The notes beneath the pieces were generated by a model. The model saw only the letters and a list, made by a program, of their open reading frames with translations. It had not been told where the DNA came from and did not search any database. From assembly GCA_964485855.1 (NCBI GenBank), contig CAZAKI010000042.1:1-15362 (forward strand): a stretch of DNA of 15,362 bases. Reading direction: 5' to 3'. Positions 14,521 to 15,362 of the stretch are shown piece after piece; positions within the stretch are counted from its first letter, which is position 1; each line of letters opens with the position of its first letter. The stretch comes from UBA993 sp964485855 (lineage in GTDB: Bacteria > Bacillota > Dethiobacteria > DTU022). The position numbers and the translations under genes are program-made.

Positions 14521-15051
14521 GTGGCGGAAACTAATTTTTCATATCCGAAAGCAACAATTGGTAAAAGAATCCTGGCTTACCTCATTGACGTTTTAATCGC
14601 CGGCATTCCCATGATTATCCTGATCCCGGTGAGTGTGATCCCCTATCTCAGCTATGCGCGCTATAACAGCAACCTGTCTTCTGCACCCAATGCACTTATG
14701 CTAGTTTTGATGGTTGTGGCAATTATTATCGGCGCTGGTTGGGCATTTTTTTACAGCCTGCTGCGTGATGGCTTTGGCGCGGGTCAAAGCTGGGGGAAAA
14801 GAATCTGCGGTCTGATGGTTGTTAACCTGAATACAAATGAACCCTGCACCAAAGTTCAATCGCTGGTACGCAACATTTTTGCCCTGCTGTTCTCCGGCGC
14901 TCTCAGTTGGATCCCGGTCGTCAACGGACTTTCCTCACTGGTAGAACCGATTGTTGCCCTGGTTCATGATCAAGGGCAACGGGTCGGTGACATGGTTGGT
15001 AATACCCAGGTTATAGACCTGGAATATTATGATTCGTATCCTTATAGTTAG
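14521..15051 (+). CDS. RDD-family membrane protein
   Basis: A 176-residue integral membrane protein of the RDD family, named for conserved Arg and Asp residues. The first transmembrane helix carries KRILAYLIDVLI (15-26) with Arg16 and Asp23. The last conserved motif is GQRVGDMVGNTQVI (152-165) with Arg154 and Asp157. Hydrophobic segments lie near 18-42, 59-81 and 118-147. A Gly/Trp-rich loop GQSWGKRICGL (88-98) precedes the third segment, as is usual. The biochemical role of most RDD proteins is not settled; some have been linked to ion or metabolite transport. GTG at 14521 is chosen because of the AAGGAGG in front of it. It lies 71 nt after the VanY-like gene and probably belongs to the same transcript or a close one. 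A hairpin at 15121 closes the region. Confidence 0.8.
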   Translation: MAETNFSYPKATIGKRILAYLIDVLIAGIPMIILIPVSVIPYLSYARYNSNLSSAPNALMLVLMVVAIIIGAGWAFFYSLLRDGFGAGQSWGKRICGLMVVNLNTNEPCTKVQSLVRNIFALLFSGALSWIPVVNGLSSLVEPIVALVHDQGQRVGDMVGNTQVIDLEYYDSYPYS

Positions 15052-15120
15052 ACCGAGCAAATAGTCGGCCTGCCTGCAGGATCATAAATGGAAAATTAAA
15101 TATGACCCTGTAAAGGCAAG

Positions 15121-15155
15121 AGCAAGAGGCAGATCCTTAAGATCTGCCTCTTGCT
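15121..15155. terminator. Perfect 15 bp hairpin, probable bidirectional terminator
   Basis: A 15 bp stem without mismatch (15121-15135 with 15141-15155) and a 5 nt loop lies between the RDD gene and the opposing tRNA-Asn. No real T-run follows on either strand, so classic intrinsic termination is not certain. Its position between converging transcripts suggests a shared end point. Confidence 0.5.
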
Positions 15156-15204
15156 GATTAATCTATCTATAACAGGCTTAAACTGCGCCCGGTTTGTCAT
15201 AACA

Positions 15205-15279
15205 TGGCTCCCCAGGCAGGACTCGAACCTGCAACCTACCGGTTAACAGCCGGTCGCTCTGCCATTGAGCTACTGAGGA
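15205..15279 (-). tRNA. tRNA-Asn (anticodon GUU)
   Basis: A 75 nt cloverleaf on the minus strand. Acceptor TCCTCAG pairs with CTGGGGA (one T-G pair), the anticodon loop CTGTTAA lies between ACCGG and CCGGT, the T-loop is TTCGAGT, the discriminator is G and CCA is encoded. Anticodon GTT reads AAC/AAT (Asn). Confidence 0.95.
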
Positions 15280-15296
15280 GCATTTGTTGCATAAGT

Positions 15297-15325
15297 ATTA
15301 TACTTAAAGGTTTTAATTCCGTCAA
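15297..15325 (-). promoter_or_regulatory. Strong promoter of tRNA-Asn
   Basis: On the minus strand, TTGACG (15325-15320) and a perfect TATAAT (15302-15297) are separated by exactly 17 bp, nearly consensus sigma-A. The start would be only about 11 nt before the mature tRNA. A 7 bp inverted repeat (TGGCAAA/TTTGCCA, 15333-15351) lies just upstream of it. Confidence 0.7.
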
Positions 15326-15362
15326 GGCAGAGTGGCAAATATTTTTTGCCAGTAAATTCCCA

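Noticed and set aside
1..15362. CRISPR arrays, insertion sequences, prophage or defence genes
   Set aside because: No spaced direct repeats, transposase-like or integrase-like proteins, or terminal inverted repeats were seen. The tRNA genes show no attachment-site duplication within the window.

Overview
The window is about 15.4 kb of ordinary bacterial chromosome, most likely from an anaerobic member of the Bacillota (Clostridia-like). This is inferred from strong AGGAGG-type ribosome binding sites, frequent TTG and GTG starts, sigma-A-type promoters, tRNAs with encoded CCA, a stand-alone cobalamin-type methionine synthase activation-domain protein, and a dockerin-bearing secreted enzyme. 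The sequence alone does not fix genus or species. I see no insertion sequence, prophage, CRISPR array, rRNA or origin.

Left part (1-7.8 kb). A PLP-dependent diaminopropionate ammonia-lyase comes first. Next is a translationally coupled ABC exporter pair whose ATPase carries an N-terminal block of MORN repeats, the most unusual protein architecture in the window. Convergent to it is a secreted NamZ/DUF1343 exo-muramidase with an N-terminal dockerin. Divergent from that, behind a good extended -10 promoter, is a likely two-gene operon of a uroporphyrinogen-decarboxylase-family protein and a GltS-type sodium/carboxylate symporter, closed by a hairpin.

Middle part (7.8-11.3 kb). A small flavin split-barrel (PNPOx-like) protein ends tail-to-tail, with overlapping stop codons, against an SDR oxidoreductase whose catalytic Tyr position is His. 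A DapA-family lyase/aldolase follows and ends tail-to-tail, with a 12 bp overlap, against a metallo-beta-lactamase-fold hydrolase that seems to lack the last metal-binding His. Two tRNA genes, Met(CAU) and Glu(UUC), are transcribed leftward from a TTGACA promoter.

Right part (11.3-15.4 kb). A beta-CASP metallo-beta-lactamase ribonuclease is divergent from the MetH-activation-domain protein. Then come a membrane-anchored VanY-like D,D-carboxypeptidase, an RDD-family membrane protein, a perfect 15 bp hairpin and a leftward tRNA-Asn with a near-consensus promoter.

Functionally the window mixes amino-acid or carboxylate metabolism (ammonia-lyase, DapA-family enzyme, GltS-like transporter), cell-wall turnover (NamZ, VanY-like peptidase), RNA metabolism and tRNAs. 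I do not see a coherent new defence or mobile system. The points most worth following are the MORN-ABC fusion, the dockerin-NamZ enzyme, and the non-canonical active sites in the SDR, the UroD-family protein and the MBL hydrolase.
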